From NCBI RefSeq assembly GCF_019443445.1, contig NZ_CP080378.1, forward strand, positions 1,240,001-1,304,000: a stretch of 64,000 bases of DNA, in the 5' to 3' direction. How positions within the stretch are numbered: the first letter of the stretch is position 1; each line of letters starts with the position of its first letter. The DNA comes from Massilia sp. PAMC28688 (lineage in GTDB: Bacteria > Pseudomonadota > Gammaproteobacteria > Burkholderiales > Burkholderiaceae_D). The position numbers and the translations under genes are program-made. Positions 1-8,961 of this stretch are shown one piece after another. Below the pieces are notes generated by a model that ran no database searches, was not told the origin of the DNA, and worked only from the letters and a program-made list of their open reading frames with translations.

Positions 1-508
1 GCACGAGGTCGGGCGTGGTGGCGGCCATCGCTGTCAGGTTGGCGAGCTGGTCGGCAAACAATTGCTGCGCGAGTTCGGCATCGAGCAAGGGATCGTTGCG
101 CCGATTGCCGAGCAAGCTGCCATCCTGGTAATGCTTGACCAGGTGGTGGTAGGGATTGCGCGGGAACGCCAGGGGATTGATGCGCAGGGTGTCGATGGCA
201 TCCTTGCCCAGCAGCCTGAGATTGGGCTGGACGGCGCGCAGCTGGGGCAGATCGAAGGCGATCAGGTTGTGTCCCAGCACATATCTGGCCTTGTCGGCGA
301 GATTGTCGAGGGCGCGCAATGCATCGGGTAGCGTTCCCGGGGGAAAGGCGACGGATTCTTGCGCCGCGCTGCACACTGCAGCGAGCCGGTAGATCTTGCC
401 ACTGTCGCGACCGACTTCGAGGTCGATCGAGACCACGCAGCCGCTGATGCTGTCGGGACCGTCGCGTGCAGGGTCGGCAGGAGTGGGGCTCAGGGTGGCG
501 ATGGACAT
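1..508 (-). CDS. RecQ-like helicase, N-terminal exonuclease domain (partial)
   Basis: Only the first 169 codons are in the window; the gene runs off the left edge. I read it directly from the reverse strand, starting at ATG 508-506. The protein opens with a DnaQ-like (DEDD) exonuclease fold: D29 and E31 in SIDLE, then a conserved G-H-N-L-I-A-F-D block (H80, N81, D86), and a late aspartate in NDPLLDAE. The segment NPLAFPRNPYHHLVKHY is one I associate with very large proteins that join such an exonuclease to a RecQ-type superfamily 2 helicase. The helicase part is outside the window, so that assignment is inferred. Expected role: DNA repair, recombination or defence in the cytoplasm. Confidence in the exonuclease domain is higher than in the full product. 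Confidence 0.6.
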   Translation of the reverse strand, partial: MSIATLSPTPADPARDGPDSISGCVVSIDLEVGRDSGKIYRLAAVCSAAQESVAFPPGTLPDALRALDNLADKARYVLGHNLIAFDLPQLRAVQPNLRLLGKDAIDTLRINPLAFPRNPYHHLVKHYQDGSLLGNRRNDPLLDAELAQQLFADQLANLTAMAATTPDLV

Positions 509-761
509 ATCGCAACTATGTCCGGTTTAAGTGATGAATGCAACATGGCAAAAAGATTCATGCGCCAGGCATACCCGGCATCATTGAAACACCCGCACTT
601 TGCACGTCGACTGATTAAGGACGCAAGCTGGCCAGCCACGCGCGTCGCACTGCGCCTTTGCTTCGCTTCGGCTATTTACACTGGCAAGTCTGACGCCCCA
701 CGCCAGCCGCGAGGGAAGATGCTACGATTGCAGCTACAACTCATGCCTCCCGAGGATTGTC

Positions 762-1208
762 ATGCCATCCCAGCCTGATATTGTGGTCTATTCCCCTGAT
801 CGTCAACTCCAGCTGGTCGTGGAGTGCAAACGCATGCCAAATTCCGATCCGCGGTGGGCTGCCGAGTTGCACCGAAATTTGCTCGAACACAAAGCAGTGC
901 CACCCTCACCATTTTTTTTGCTGGTTCTGCCAGACAAACTCTATCTATGGTCCAGCAAGCAAAAAAAAGCGTCCTATTTGCCAGACTTCCAGGCAGAAAC
1001 AAGCTCTGCACTCCGGAGATATCTGCCTGAGCAATCCATACGCGGCATGACTGACCTGGGGCTGGAAATGGCAGTACGGATATGGTTGAACGACATGACC
1101 AATACGAGTGTGTCAACCGATCAGGGCACATTGCAGTCTTGGGCTGTTGACTCGGGGCTGTTTGATGCGATTCGCAGGGGAACGGTGGAGACTGAGGCGG
1201 CTGCATGA
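762..1208 (+). CDS. PD-(D/E)xK-like nuclease-domain protein
   Basis: 148 residues, start fixed by a GAGGA ribosome site six bases before ATG 762. The N-terminus reads PDIVVYSPD then LQLVVECKRM. This matches the layout of the PD-(D/E)xK nuclease core: an acidic residue (D6), then E-x-K on a following strand (E20, K22), then a helix and a hydrophobic strand FFLLVLPDKLYLW. The remaining 60 residues are helical and unassigned. The stop overlaps the start of the next gene by four bases (ATGA), so the two are almost certainly translated together. A- and T-runs and lower GC than the flanks suggest acquired DNA. It could be an antitoxin-like or recognition partner of the PIN protein rather than an active nuclease. 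Confidence 0.55.
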   Translation: MPSQPDIVVYSPDRQLQLVVECKRMPNSDPRWAAELHRNLLEHKAVPPSPFFLLVLPDKLYLWSSKQKKASYLPDFQAETSSALRRYLPEQSIRGMTDLGLEMAVRIWLNDMTNTSVSTDQGTLQSWAVDSGLFDAIRRGTVETEAAA

Positions 1209-1846
1209 TCGTGTATGTCGAGTCAAATTTCGTGCTCGAACTGGCGTTATTGCAGGATGACAGTGAGCCGTGTGAGCGCATATTGCAGCTGGCGGAGCGC
1301 GGTGTCATCAAAATAGCGATACCAGCGTTTTCACTTGGCGAGCCCTATGAAACCTTGGTACGACGGCACCGTGAACGGCGTGTGCTTGCCCTGGCTGTAG
1401 CGAAGGAAATGAATCAACTTGCGCGCTCCACGCCATATCGAGAAAGAGAAAATGCCGATGCACTGCTTGGAGTACTCAACGAGTCAGTAGTTCAGGAAAC
1501 AGAACGGCTCAATGCAGTATTGTCGCGTTTGGTCGATATGGCCACGATTTTGCCAACCGACCGCGATGTGATGCGCAATGCAATAAAAGCCCAGAATGAC
1601 CTCGACCTAAGTCCACAAGACGCTATCGTGTATGCCGCGGTTCTCCACAATGTCATCATCGAAAAAGAGGTCAAGTGTTTCCTCAACAAGAACGTCAAAG
1701 ACTTCCTGATTCCCGAAATTGTCGCCGGGTTCGCGGCACGCAACTGTAAACTGCTAGGCAAATTTGCCGCCGGACTGGCGCATATCAGCGCGCACATCGC
1801 CAAAGCTGCGCCGACGAACGACACGCCCCCCACCCCGGGGGATTGA
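1205..1846 (+). CDS. PIN-domain protein (putative RNase)
   Basis: 213 residues, translationally coupled to the upstream nuclease-like gene. PIN landmarks appear in order: an N-terminal strand MIVYVESNFVLE, where the usual D-T-N is E-S-N; an acidic residue after a short helix (PAFSLGEP); the conserved aspartate in LSPQDAIVYAAV; and a final NKNVKDF strand. PIN proteins are metal-dependent RNases, often toxins of VapBC type, but VapC toxins are about 130 residues, so this is a longer variant with a helical insert around residues 60-120. The C-terminal 40 residues are basic and alanine-rich, then end in a proline-threonine tail. The genetic layout resembles a toxin-antitoxin or defence pair; the function itself is not shown. 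Confidence 0.6.
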   Translation: MIVYVESNFVLELALLQDDSEPCERILQLAERGVIKIAIPAFSLGEPYETLVRRHRERRVLALAVAKEMNQLARSTPYRERENADALLGVLNESVVQETERLNAVLSRLVDMATILPTDRDVMRNAIKAQNDLDLSPQDAIVYAAVLHNVIIEKEVKCFLNKNVKDFLIPEIVAGFAARNCKLLGKFAAGLAHISAHIAKAAPTNDTPPTPGD

Positions 1847-1867
1847 ACCGGCGTCGTCCTGTGCCCG

Positions 1868-2104
1868 TTACCGACTTTCCGGATCAGTGCGCCGCTCTGG
1901 CGGTTCGCCTTCCTCAAAGCCGGCCACGAACACCAGCAGCATGTCGCCGGCCACCTTGTCGTGCCCGGCCTCCAGCAAGTTGTTGGCCATCCTGGTCAAT
2001 CCGGCGGGGCTGGCGGTATCGCTGGCGTTATCCATTGCACGTCGGGTTGCTTTGCCGAGTGCAAACACCAATTCGGCTACCGCTGTATTTTCTCTGTCGC
2101 TCAT
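1868..2104 (-). CDS. small hypothetical protein
   Basis: A 78-residue acidic protein beginning [15 protein letters not shown] chose this internal ATG (2104) because the longer open frame upstream has a low-complexity, unlikely N-terminus. A weak AGAAG lies nine bases ahead. It reads as two amphipathic helices ([16 protein letters not shown] and [22 protein letters not shown]) and a charged tail [15 protein letters not shown]. No transmembrane segment, signal peptide or known motif is seen. It converges on the PIN gene, and the two stops are 21 bases apart. I do not recognise a family. Confidence 0.45.
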
Positions 2105-2289
2105 GTCATATTCTTCTGTTCGGGGCGCGTGGTCATACGCTTTCGACTGACTCCAGACCGAAAGCGCCCTATCCCCAAGGGGCAAGCGCGGCTTGTGGCC
2201 GCGGCCCGCCATTATGGCCTATTTCGCAGCAGCGCCGCAGATCGCGCCCAACAGGACGCTTGCCTGCGAGGCGCCGTTCGGCGTTCCCC

Positions 2290-2718
2290 TCAGTCCTTCT
2301 TTTCCCTGAACTCGCCGTCAATCACCATGTCGTCCCTGTCTTTCTGACGCCCGGGGCCGGGGGCGGATTTGAACAGGGACGAGACGATCCGTCCCCAGAT
2401 TGCGCGCCTGATCCAGGGGAATGCGACCAGAAAAAACGCTGCGAACGCAATCACCACGGCAGGCAGGTAGTCGCCCAGCCACAAAAAGTGCGCCAGGCTC
2501 AGCACGAGCAAGAGCACCATGGCCGGGCGCCGCAAGGGAGCCGGCAACAAACCATAGGTACGCAGCTTGCCTTTGCTAAACCACGGCACCCGGGCAAACA
2601 GGACACCGAGCAGCAGACCTGCCATGACGCGGCCAATGTCGAGATAGTGCGCCAGCACGCCAACGACCAGGAAACCGGTATAGGTCAGGGTGGAAGCCAG
2701 CATGACCAGCACCAGCAA
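2290..2718 (-). CDS. four-helix integral membrane protein, unknown
   Basis: About 142 residues from a TTG at 2718, with hydrophobic spans near residues 1-22, 28-42, 66-85 and 86-103, then a charged cytoplasmic-looking tail with GPGRQKDRDD. The true start is unclear: the frame stays open upstream with no ATG or GTG, and encodes a plausible start segment KILPFLVQTALRTPKLAIALVLL. The only good ribosome site (AGGAG, 2790-2786) is seven bases before an ATC at 2778. So either the TTG is used or a rare start codon is. Function unknown. It lies downstream of abgT, separated by a terminator. Confidence 0.5.
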   Translation of the reverse strand: MLVLVMLASTLTYTGFLVVGVLAHYLDIGRVMAGLLLGVLFARVPWFSKGKLRTYGLLPAPLRRPAMVLLLVLSLAHFLWLGDYLPAVVIAFAAFFLVAFPWIRRAIWGRIVSSLFKSAPGPGRQKDRDDMVIDGEFREKKD

Positions 2719-2892
2719 GACAAGCGCAATGGCGAGCTTTGGCGTACGTAACGCTGTCTGGACTAGGAAGGGTAGGATTTTCGTACTCCTGCAAATGGCA
2801 ACTGATGGTGATCGCGAATCTTAACAGCACTGGCGCGCGCGCGCCCGCAACAGCGGCGCCCTGTGCATCGGTCTGCACGCCAGCATGGCCCA

Positions 2893-2926
2893 GCAAAAAC
2901 GCCAACCCAAAGGCTGGCGTTTTTGC
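2893..2926. terminator. bidirectional hairpin terminator
   Basis: A 12-bp perfect stem (GCAAAAACGCCA with TGGCGTTTTTGC) around a ten-base centre. The A-run on one side and T-run on the other would serve as a U-tract in either direction. It sits just past the stop of abgT (2956) and so would end that minus-strand transcript. Confidence 0.8.
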
Positions 2927-2955
2927 GTGTCCGCCCGCGGCGGGCAGCGACCGGA

Positions 2956-4527
2956 TCAGCGAACTGCCGGATAGGTAAAGGTGGAGCCGATACCGAGGGG
3001 AATGTCGAGTGCCCAGAAACCGAGCAGGAACAGGGTCCAGCACACCAGCAGCGCCAGCGAATAAGGCAGCATCAGGGCGATCAGGGTGCCAATGCCGGTC
3101 GATTGCACATACTTGCGGCAAAAGACGATAATCAACGGGAAGTATGGCAGCAGCGGCGTGATGATGTTGGTGGAGGAATCGCCCACCCGGTAAGCGGCCT
3201 GCGTCAGGTCGGGCGACACGCCCAGTTCCATCAGCATCGGCACCATGACGGCGCCGATCAGGGCCCACTTGGCAGAAGCCGAGCCAATGAACAGGTTGAC
3301 CGTACCGGTCAGCAGCACGATGCCTGCCAGCGTCACGCCCATCGGGAATGCCATTTCCTTGAGCCACATGGCGCCCTTGATCGCCACCAGCGCGCCCAGG
3401 TTGGACTGGCCGAAGGCGTAAATGAACTGGGCGCAAAAGAAAGCCATCACGATGTAATAGCCCATGCCGCTCATGGCGGTGCTCATGCCCTTGACCACAT
3501 CACGGTGGTTTTTCACGGTGCCGGCCACGACACCGTACACCACGCCGGGAATCAGGAAGAAAATGAAAATGAGGGGCACGATCGACTGCATCAGGGGTGC
3601 CGAGGAATGCGTCAATTCCTGGGTGGTGGGCGAGCGCCAGGCCGAGCTTTCCGGCAGGGCCGACAATAACAGCAGCGCCAGGCTGGCAACCATGGCAATG
3701 CCGGCCCAGCGCAAGCCATTGATTTCCTGGCCCTGCAACGGGTCCATCTTGGGCAGGCCGGCCGGGTCGCCATCGACGGGCGACTTGCTCAGGCGCGGTT
3801 CAATGATCTTGTCGGTCAGGAACCAGCCGACCAGCACGACCAGCAGCGTGGACGCGGTCGTGAAATAGTAATTATTGAGGGGATTGATCACGATCGCCGC
3901 GGCAGCAGGGTCCGACGAAAGGCGCGCGGCAACCTGGGTCAGGCCGGACAGGAGGGGATCAAGGCTGGAAGGCACGAATAAAGTGGCGGAAAATCCCCCC
4001 GAGACGCCGGCAAAGGCCGCCGAAATGCCGGCCAGCGGATGGCGCCCTGCCGCGTAGAAAATGACGGCACCCAGCGGGATGACCAGTACATAACCGGCAT
4101 CGACGGCCACATGGCTAAGGATGCCGACAGCGATCAGGACCGGGGTCAGCAGGAGTTTGGGCGTAACCGCCAGGATCTTGCGCAGGCCAGCGTTGATGAA
4201 GCCGGTGTATTCGGCCACGCCCAGGCCCAGCATCGCCACCAGCACCACCCCAAGCGGCGGGAAGGTGACGAAGGTATTGACCATCTTCGCGGTGAAGTCC
4301 GTCAGCGCCGTGGGTGCCAGCAAGTTCTTGATCTGGATTGCCTGGCCGGTGCGCGGGTCCACTTCGCTAAATACCATGCCCGACATGGCCCAGGAAATGG
4401 CCCACACCAGCGCCAGCAGCAGTGCAAACAGGATGGCCGGATCGGGCAGCTTGTTGCCGGCGACCTCGATCAGATTGAGGACCCGATTAAAGACGCCCGG
4501 TTTCTGGGCAGTGACTTGTTTGTTCAT
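2956..4527 (-). CDS. abgT: AbgT family transporter
   Basis: 523 residues, the usual length for the AbgT family, which exports or takes up p-aminobenzoyl-glutamate and related antifolate compounds using proton motive force. The N-terminus has the cytoplasmic lead NRVLNLIEVAGNKLPDP before the first membrane helix. Conserved blocks include SHVAVDAGYVLVIPLGA, SGGFSATLF, and the C-terminal GSASAKWALIGAVMVPML and VGDSSTNIITPLLPYFP. About ten membrane segments are visible, with the paired hairpins typical of the fold. Starts at ATG 4527. It stands alone, with a terminator at its end. The exact substrate cannot be read from sequence. Confidence 0.93.
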   Translation of the reverse strand: MNKQVTAQKPGVFNRVLNLIEVAGNKLPDPAILFALLLALVWAISWAMSGMVFSEVDPRTGQAIQIKNLLAPTALTDFTAKMVNTFVTFPPLGVVLVAMLGLGVAEYTGFINAGLRKILAVTPKLLLTPVLIAVGILSHVAVDAGYVLVIPLGAVIFYAAGRHPLAGISAAFAGVSGGFSATLFVPSSLDPLLSGLTQVAARLSSDPAAAAIVINPLNNYYFTTASTLLVVLVGWFLTDKIIEPRLSKSPVDGDPAGLPKMDPLQGQEINGLRWAGIAMVASLALLLLSALPESSAWRSPTTQELTHSSAPLMQSIVPLIFIFFLIPGVVYGVVAGTVKNHRDVVKGMSTAMSGMGYYIVMAFFCAQFIYAFGQSNLGALVAIKGAMWLKEMAFPMGVTLAGIVLLTGTVNLFIGSASAKWALIGAVMVPMLMELGVSPDLTQAAYRVGDSSTNIITPLLPYFPLIIVFCRKYVQSTGIGTLIALMLPYSLALLVCWTLFLLGFWALDIPLGIGSTFTYPAVR

Positions 4528-4735
4528 TATGGCCTTTACATGACAGGACCATCCTGTCGACAGTTCAATTTATCCCAGCAACACAGCGCGGCGTCTTTAC
4601 AGCGACGGCGGCCTGTTGCCACGTCCGCCACTATGTTACCCATAAGCAGTGCTGGCGCAAAGCTGATTAAAGGCAAAATCGCAATGCCTGGAAACTGTCG
4701 GGCATTCAAACGGCGCATAAGGAGGTTGCTCCCGC

Positions 4736-6430
4736 TCAAATGCCGAAGGCGCGCATGCCTGTTTCCACCAGCATGCTCAGGGGATTGGATTGCTGGGCCT
4801 CGCTGCGCCGGCGGCGAGGCACTTCCTCGTACAGAAAACAAGCCGCTTGGCCCGCAAAACAATCATGCAAAAGCGGCTGCGCGCCCCGCAGGTAGGCAAG
4901 AAATGGCTCGGCGCGCACCGTGCCGTAGCGGGCGTTGGCACTAAAACCCAGCGTTGCGTCCTGGCTGATCACACGCGTGGGGGCGGCAGATTCCATGCGT
5001 ACGCCGCGGCAGCCCCTGACAACCAGCCGTACCGGGCCCTCGAAGACTAGGTAGCGCAGCTGCAGTGTGAGCCAGGCATGGAGCGTGCCGAGCCGCCAAT
5101 GGCTGCGGATCACAGGACGCTGCCCCCTTGCGTGGACCATGCCGACCAGTGCCCGGGGATGCAGTACGAAGGCGGCGCCGGCGCCAATATCGACAATTGC
5201 CAGTTCGTCCAGGGGATCGCGCGTGGACGACAGGACCAGCTGCGAGCGCTGGCTGCTGCGCAGCAGTTTGAGCATCCACAACTGGGCGGCCATGCTGGTG
5301 AGCGCATGTCGCCAGTCAAACAGCACACGGGTTGTCACCTTCACCTCAAGTGGCTGGCTCTGGCAGTAGTCCGGGCGGCAAACCAGGTCCTCGTCCGGCG
5401 CCAGCACCAGCGCCAGCGACACGGCGGAGCCAAACGGGCGGTATGCGGGCGCCGCGCTGTGCGCGGCAATGATCACGGGAGGGCGGCGCGCCGCCAGGGG
5501 CGCCAGTACAAAATAGAACAGCGTACGCAGCGCCGCCGGCAGCAACCACCATGCCACCAGGATGGCCAGCGCCGTCGGCAGCACCGGCCGCGTAGCCTGA
5601 TAGGCGCGCCAGACCAGATTGTGCGCTGCCAGCGCCTCGGCCTGCTGGATTTGCCGGTGCAGCAGCGCCACGGCCTCGGCGGACTGAGCCGGCGTGACCC
5701 GAAATGGCGACAGCGCCGCCGGCAGCGCCAGCCGTTCAAGCCGGGCACGCTGGGTACGATAAGCCTGGTAGGCCCTGGCATTGGCAGCGCGCAGCGAGCC
5801 GATGCGCGCTTGCAAGCGCGCTGCCTGGCGGTACGAGGGTGTGCCCGGCACGACGGCGAACCAGCCGGCCGCCGCGCGCAGCTGCTCCAGTTCCAGCGTG
5901 CTGCTGCGCAGTTGTCCATATACCTGCACATGCGCCTGGCGCAGCTGCTCCAGCCTGGCCTGGGCAGCCTGGCGGTTGCCCATCAGCTGGGCATGCATGC
6001 GCAGTTCGAGCAGGTGCGCCCTGAACTGGCGGCGCATTTCCAGTTCAACTCCCAGGAGCGCCTGGCGCCGCAGCTGTTCAGTCAGCGGTGCACCGACACC
6101 GAACACTGTCGTCGCCACCGACACGGGCTGCTGCCGGCGCTCGATCTGCTGCAGCTCCCGATCGAGCGTGGCGATGTGACTATCGAGGCGCTCAACCGTG
6201 GCACTGGCGAGCTGCCTTCCCTGCTGCGTGAGGACGCTGTCCAGACTGGCGTGCAAGACGTCCACATCCTGCTGCGCCGCACGCAGCGCGGGCAGCTGAT
6301 TGATCAGCACCTGGCCCTGGCGCCACTGGTTGCTCACCCAGGAGCCGGAAGCGAGGATCAGCACAATGAGGGCAAACAGCAGCAGGTTGCGCCGCAACAG
6401 CCGCCCCAGACCGGCAAGCAGTTGGCTCAT
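4736..6430 (-). CDS. coiled-coil inner-membrane protein, unknown
   Basis: About 564 residues from ATG 6430; a longer open frame upstream encodes an arginine-rich stretch that looks non-coding. Layout: a short basic cytoplasmic N-terminus (MSQLLAGLGRLLRRN), one membrane helix at about 15-35, then roughly 230 residues of glutamine- and alanine-rich coiled coil, a second membrane segment (LPTALAILVAWWLLPAALR), and a 230-residue C-terminal beta-rich region. The C-terminal region (LDELAIVDIGAGAAFVLHP, VRLVVRGCRGVRMES) faintly recalls the AIM24 fold, but I would not assign it. It appears to be a single gene; marC ends 120 bases upstream on the same strand, so joint transcription is possible. Confidence 0.55.
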   Translation of the reverse strand: MSQLLAGLGRLLRRNLLLFALIVLILASGSWVSNQWRQGQVLINQLPALRAAQQDVDVLHASLDSVLTQQGRQLASATVERLDSHIATLDRELQQIERRQQPVSVATTVFGVGAPLTEQLRRQALLGVELEMRRQFRAHLLELRMHAQLMGNRQAAQARLEQLRQAHVQVYGQLRSSTLELEQLRAAAGWFAVVPGTPSYRQAARLQARIGSLRAANARAYQAYRTQRARLERLALPAALSPFRVTPAQSAEAVALLHRQIQQAEALAAHNLVWRAYQATRPVLPTALAILVAWWLLPAALRTLFYFVLAPLAARRPPVIIAAHSAAPAYRPFGSAVSLALVLAPDEDLVCRPDYCQSQPLEVKVTTRVLFDWRHALTSMAAQLWMLKLLRSSQRSQLVLSSTRDPLDELAIVDIGAGAAFVLHPRALVGMVHARGQRPVIRSHWRLGTLHAWLTLQLRYLVFEGPVRLVVRGCRGVRMESAAPTRVISQDATLGFSANARYGTVRAEPFLAYLRGAQPLLHDCFAGQAACFLYEEVPRRRRSEAQQSNPLSMLVETGMRAFGI

Positions 6431-6550
6431 CGCACACCGCCGCTGCTCACTCGGCCACCGGCGACTGAGGCGGGGCCTGGGCCGGCAAGCGCGGCACATT
6501 GCACCCAGGCGCCAGGGCGGATCGGGCCGTTGGCCGAGGTGGCGCGCCGT

Positions 6551-7294
6551 CTAGACACGCGCCAGAGCTGCATGGTGAAACAGAAGGCTGGCCTGCATCG
6601 CGCCCGACCCGGTTGCAAGCGGCACCATTTCAAGCACTAGTTCACGCAAGCCATCCCAGACAATCTGCACGCCAAGGCACAGCAGAATGAAGGCGGTCAG
6701 GCGCAGGAACACCGCGGTACCGGCGTCGCCAATGAGGCGCAGGAAATGCTGACCATAACGAAACGCGAGGTACAACAGGACACCGATGAGGGCCAGCGCC
6801 AGCAAGGCCCCTCCCATCCGGGCCAGGGAAAACACAAGCTGGACGTCATGCAGGGCGACGCCGACCGTAATGGCAACGGAGATGGAGGCCGGGCCGCAAC
6901 TGATTGGAAACGTAAGGGGATAGAAGGACTGCCGGTGGGCATGGTCTGGTGTGAATGCCTCTGCCAGGGCTGCGCGGCTGTCCGGTGTGGCCGGGTTCGC
7001 CCCGAGCAGGCGCCATGCAACGGAGGCGAGAAGCAGGCCCCCGCCGACGCGCACAATGGGCAGCGAAATGCCAAAAAAATCGAGGACATAGGAGCCCACC
7101 AGCATCGAGCCGGCCATCAGCCAGAACATATTGCGCGCAATGCGGCGCGCCAGCACGATGCGGGTGGCAAGCGACGCCCCATCGGTCATGCTCAGAAAAA
7201 TGGGCGCCGTGGCGGCCGGATTAAGGATCGGCAGCATGGTGGCCAGGACAAACAAAAAACTCTTGGCCGCTGCCAGGATGAGCGCGATTGTCAT
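6551..7294 (-). CDS. MarC family integral membrane protein
   Basis: 247 residues of the MarC/UPF0056 family. The first helix carries the typical PILNPAATAPIFLSMT, followed by ARRIARNMFWLM, the glycine-rich IVRVGGGLLLASVAWRLL, and the mid-protein FYPLTFPISCGPASISVAI. Six membrane segments are seen. MarC proteins are inner-membrane proteins with no firm function, despite the multiple antibiotic resistance name. The start overlaps the stop of the BCCT transporter by four bases, so the two are translationally coupled. The last 40 residues, after LCLGVQIVWDGL, are longer than in most relatives. Confidence 0.88.
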   Translation of the reverse strand: MTIALILAAAKSFLFVLATMLPILNPAATAPIFLSMTDGASLATRIVLARRIARNMFWLMAGSMLVGSYVLDFFGISLPIVRVGGGLLLASVAWRLLGANPATPDSRAALAEAFTPDHAHRQSFYPLTFPISCGPASISVAITVGVALHDVQLVFSLARMGGALLALALIGVLLYLAFRYGQHFLRLIGDAGTAVFLRLTAFILLCLGVQIVWDGLRELVLEMVPLATGSGAMQASLLFHHAALARV

Positions 7295-8841
7295 GGCGGT
7301 GCGGCCGGCTTGGGTGCGGCCACGGGGTTTTCGGCCAGTTCGCGCAAGCGCCGGCGCAGTGCGCGTTCACGCTCCTGTTCTTCCAGCCAATCTTGCCGCA
7401 CGGCGCGCCACAGTGCCGTGACCATCAGGATGATGACCAGCGCAAATGGCAGGCCAAACACAATGGTCGCGGTCTGCACCGCCTTGATGCCGCCGGCAAG
7501 CAACAGGCTGACCGCGATCCCGGACACCAGCAAACCCCAGATCACCTTGATGCGGGCGCGGGGATTTTGCTGGCCGCCCGTACTCATCATGCCCAGCACC
7601 AGCGTGGCCGAGTCACCCGAGGTGATGAAAAACACCAGCACCAGCATGGTTGCCACCACCGACATGACGGCGCCAAAAGGCAGCGCGTCGAACATGGTAA
7701 ACAAGGCCGTGGAAACATCCAGTTTGACGGCCTCGGCAAGCGGCACGGCTTGCCAGATTTCCAGGTGCAAGGCCGTTCCTCCGAACACGGAAAACCAGAT
7801 CATGCTGGCCAGGGTCGGTGCGAACACGGTGCCGAGGATAAATTCGCGAATGGTGCGTCCGCGCGACACGCGCGCGATGAACAGGCCGACAAAGGGAGAC
7901 CAGGTAATCCACCATGCCCAATAGAAGACGGTCCAGTCGCCTACCCAGGCGCTTTCCCGGAAGGGCGTCGTGCGCAGGCTCATGCGCACAAATTCGCTGA
8001 CATAAGCGCCCAGCGTGGTGGAAAACGTGTCGATGATCTTGATGGTGGGGCCGACAATGAAGATCGCGGCCATCAGCAGGAAGGCCAGGCCCAGGTTGAT
8101 ATTGGAGAGGATCTTGATGCCCCGTGTGACCCCGCTGACGGCGGAACCAATGAACAAGGCGGTGGTCACCCCGATGATGGCCAGCTGGGACGGGACCCCG
8201 ATCGGCACGCCGAACACGGCGTTCAGACCGCTATTGATCTGGAGGGCGCCGATCCCCAGCGAAGCGGCGACACCGAATGCCGTTGCAATAATGGCCAGCA
8301 CATTGATGGCGACCGACAATTTCGGTGCCCAGGTCCAGGGCAGTGATTCCGTGGCCGCGCTGACCAGTGCCGGTTTTCCTCGCCTGAAGGAGAAGAACGC
8401 AATGGCCAGCGCCACCACGCTGTAGACGGCCCAGGGATGCAAGCCCCAATGGAAAAAACTGTAGCGCATTGCCGCATTGGCAGCTTCCGACGTACGGGGG
8501 GCGATGCCCGGCGGCGGGGTGCCGTAATGCGAAATGGGTTCGGCCACGCCCCAGAACACGAGGCCAATCCCCATGCCGGCGGCAAACAGCATGGCGAACC
8601 AGCTGAGCAGCGAAAACTCGGGCTCCTCCTCTTCCGTTCCCAGCTTGAGATTGCCGTACCGGCTAAAGGCGAGCATGGCCGCGACAATGACCAGCCCAAG
8701 CACGGTCCACAGGTACAGCCAGCCGAAATTGGTGGTGATTTGTGCCAGCAGGCGCTCGAATGTGGACGCCAGCGAGGCCGGAGCGACAATACCCCAGGCG
8801 ACAACGACAAGGATGACGCCTGCCGAGATAATCAACTGCAT
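7291..8841 (-). CDS. BCCT family betaine/carnitine/choline-type transporter
   Basis: 516 residues from ATG 8841, chosen because a perfect GGAGG lies seven bases ahead; an upstream GTG in frame has none. Twelve membrane spans are visible. Family signatures: the glycine-rich AAGMGIGLVFWGVAEPISHY, FFHWGLHPWAVYSVV, and the aromatic substrate-binding block VFYWAWWITWSPFVGLFIA followed by RVSRGRTIREFI. These proteins take up quaternary ammonium compounds, driven by sodium or proton gradients, for osmoprotection or nutrition. The C-terminus is a charged amphipathic helix (EEQERERALRRRLRELAE), a region that senses osmotic stress in characterised relatives such as BetP. Co-translated with marC. Confidence 0.93.
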   Translation of the reverse strand: MQLIISAGVILVVVAWGIVAPASLASTFERLLAQITTNFGWLYLWTVLGLVIVAAMLAFSRYGNLKLGTEEEEPEFSLLSWFAMLFAAGMGIGLVFWGVAEPISHYGTPPPGIAPRTSEAANAAMRYSFFHWGLHPWAVYSVVALAIAFFSFRRGKPALVSAATESLPWTWAPKLSVAINVLAIIATAFGVAASLGIGALQINSGLNAVFGVPIGVPSQLAIIGVTTALFIGSAVSGVTRGIKILSNINLGLAFLLMAAIFIVGPTIKIIDTFSTTLGAYVSEFVRMSLRTTPFRESAWVGDWTVFYWAWWITWSPFVGLFIARVSRGRTIREFILGTVFAPTLASMIWFSVFGGTALHLEIWQAVPLAEAVKLDVSTALFTMFDALPFGAVMSVVATMLVLVFFITSGDSATLVLGMMSTGGQQNPRARIKVIWGLLVSGIAVSLLLAGGIKAVQTATIVFGLPFALVIILMVTALWRAVRQDWLEEQERERALRRRLRELAENPVAAPKPAAPP

Positions 8842-8961
8842 TGCTGGCCTCCGTGAAAAGTACACGCCCGCCGATGTGCTTCAGGCGCGGCAAGGACATC
8901 GCTTGCCAGATGCTGACTATAAGTCAGGCACAGCCACACCGATCACACTGCTGATTTGGCC

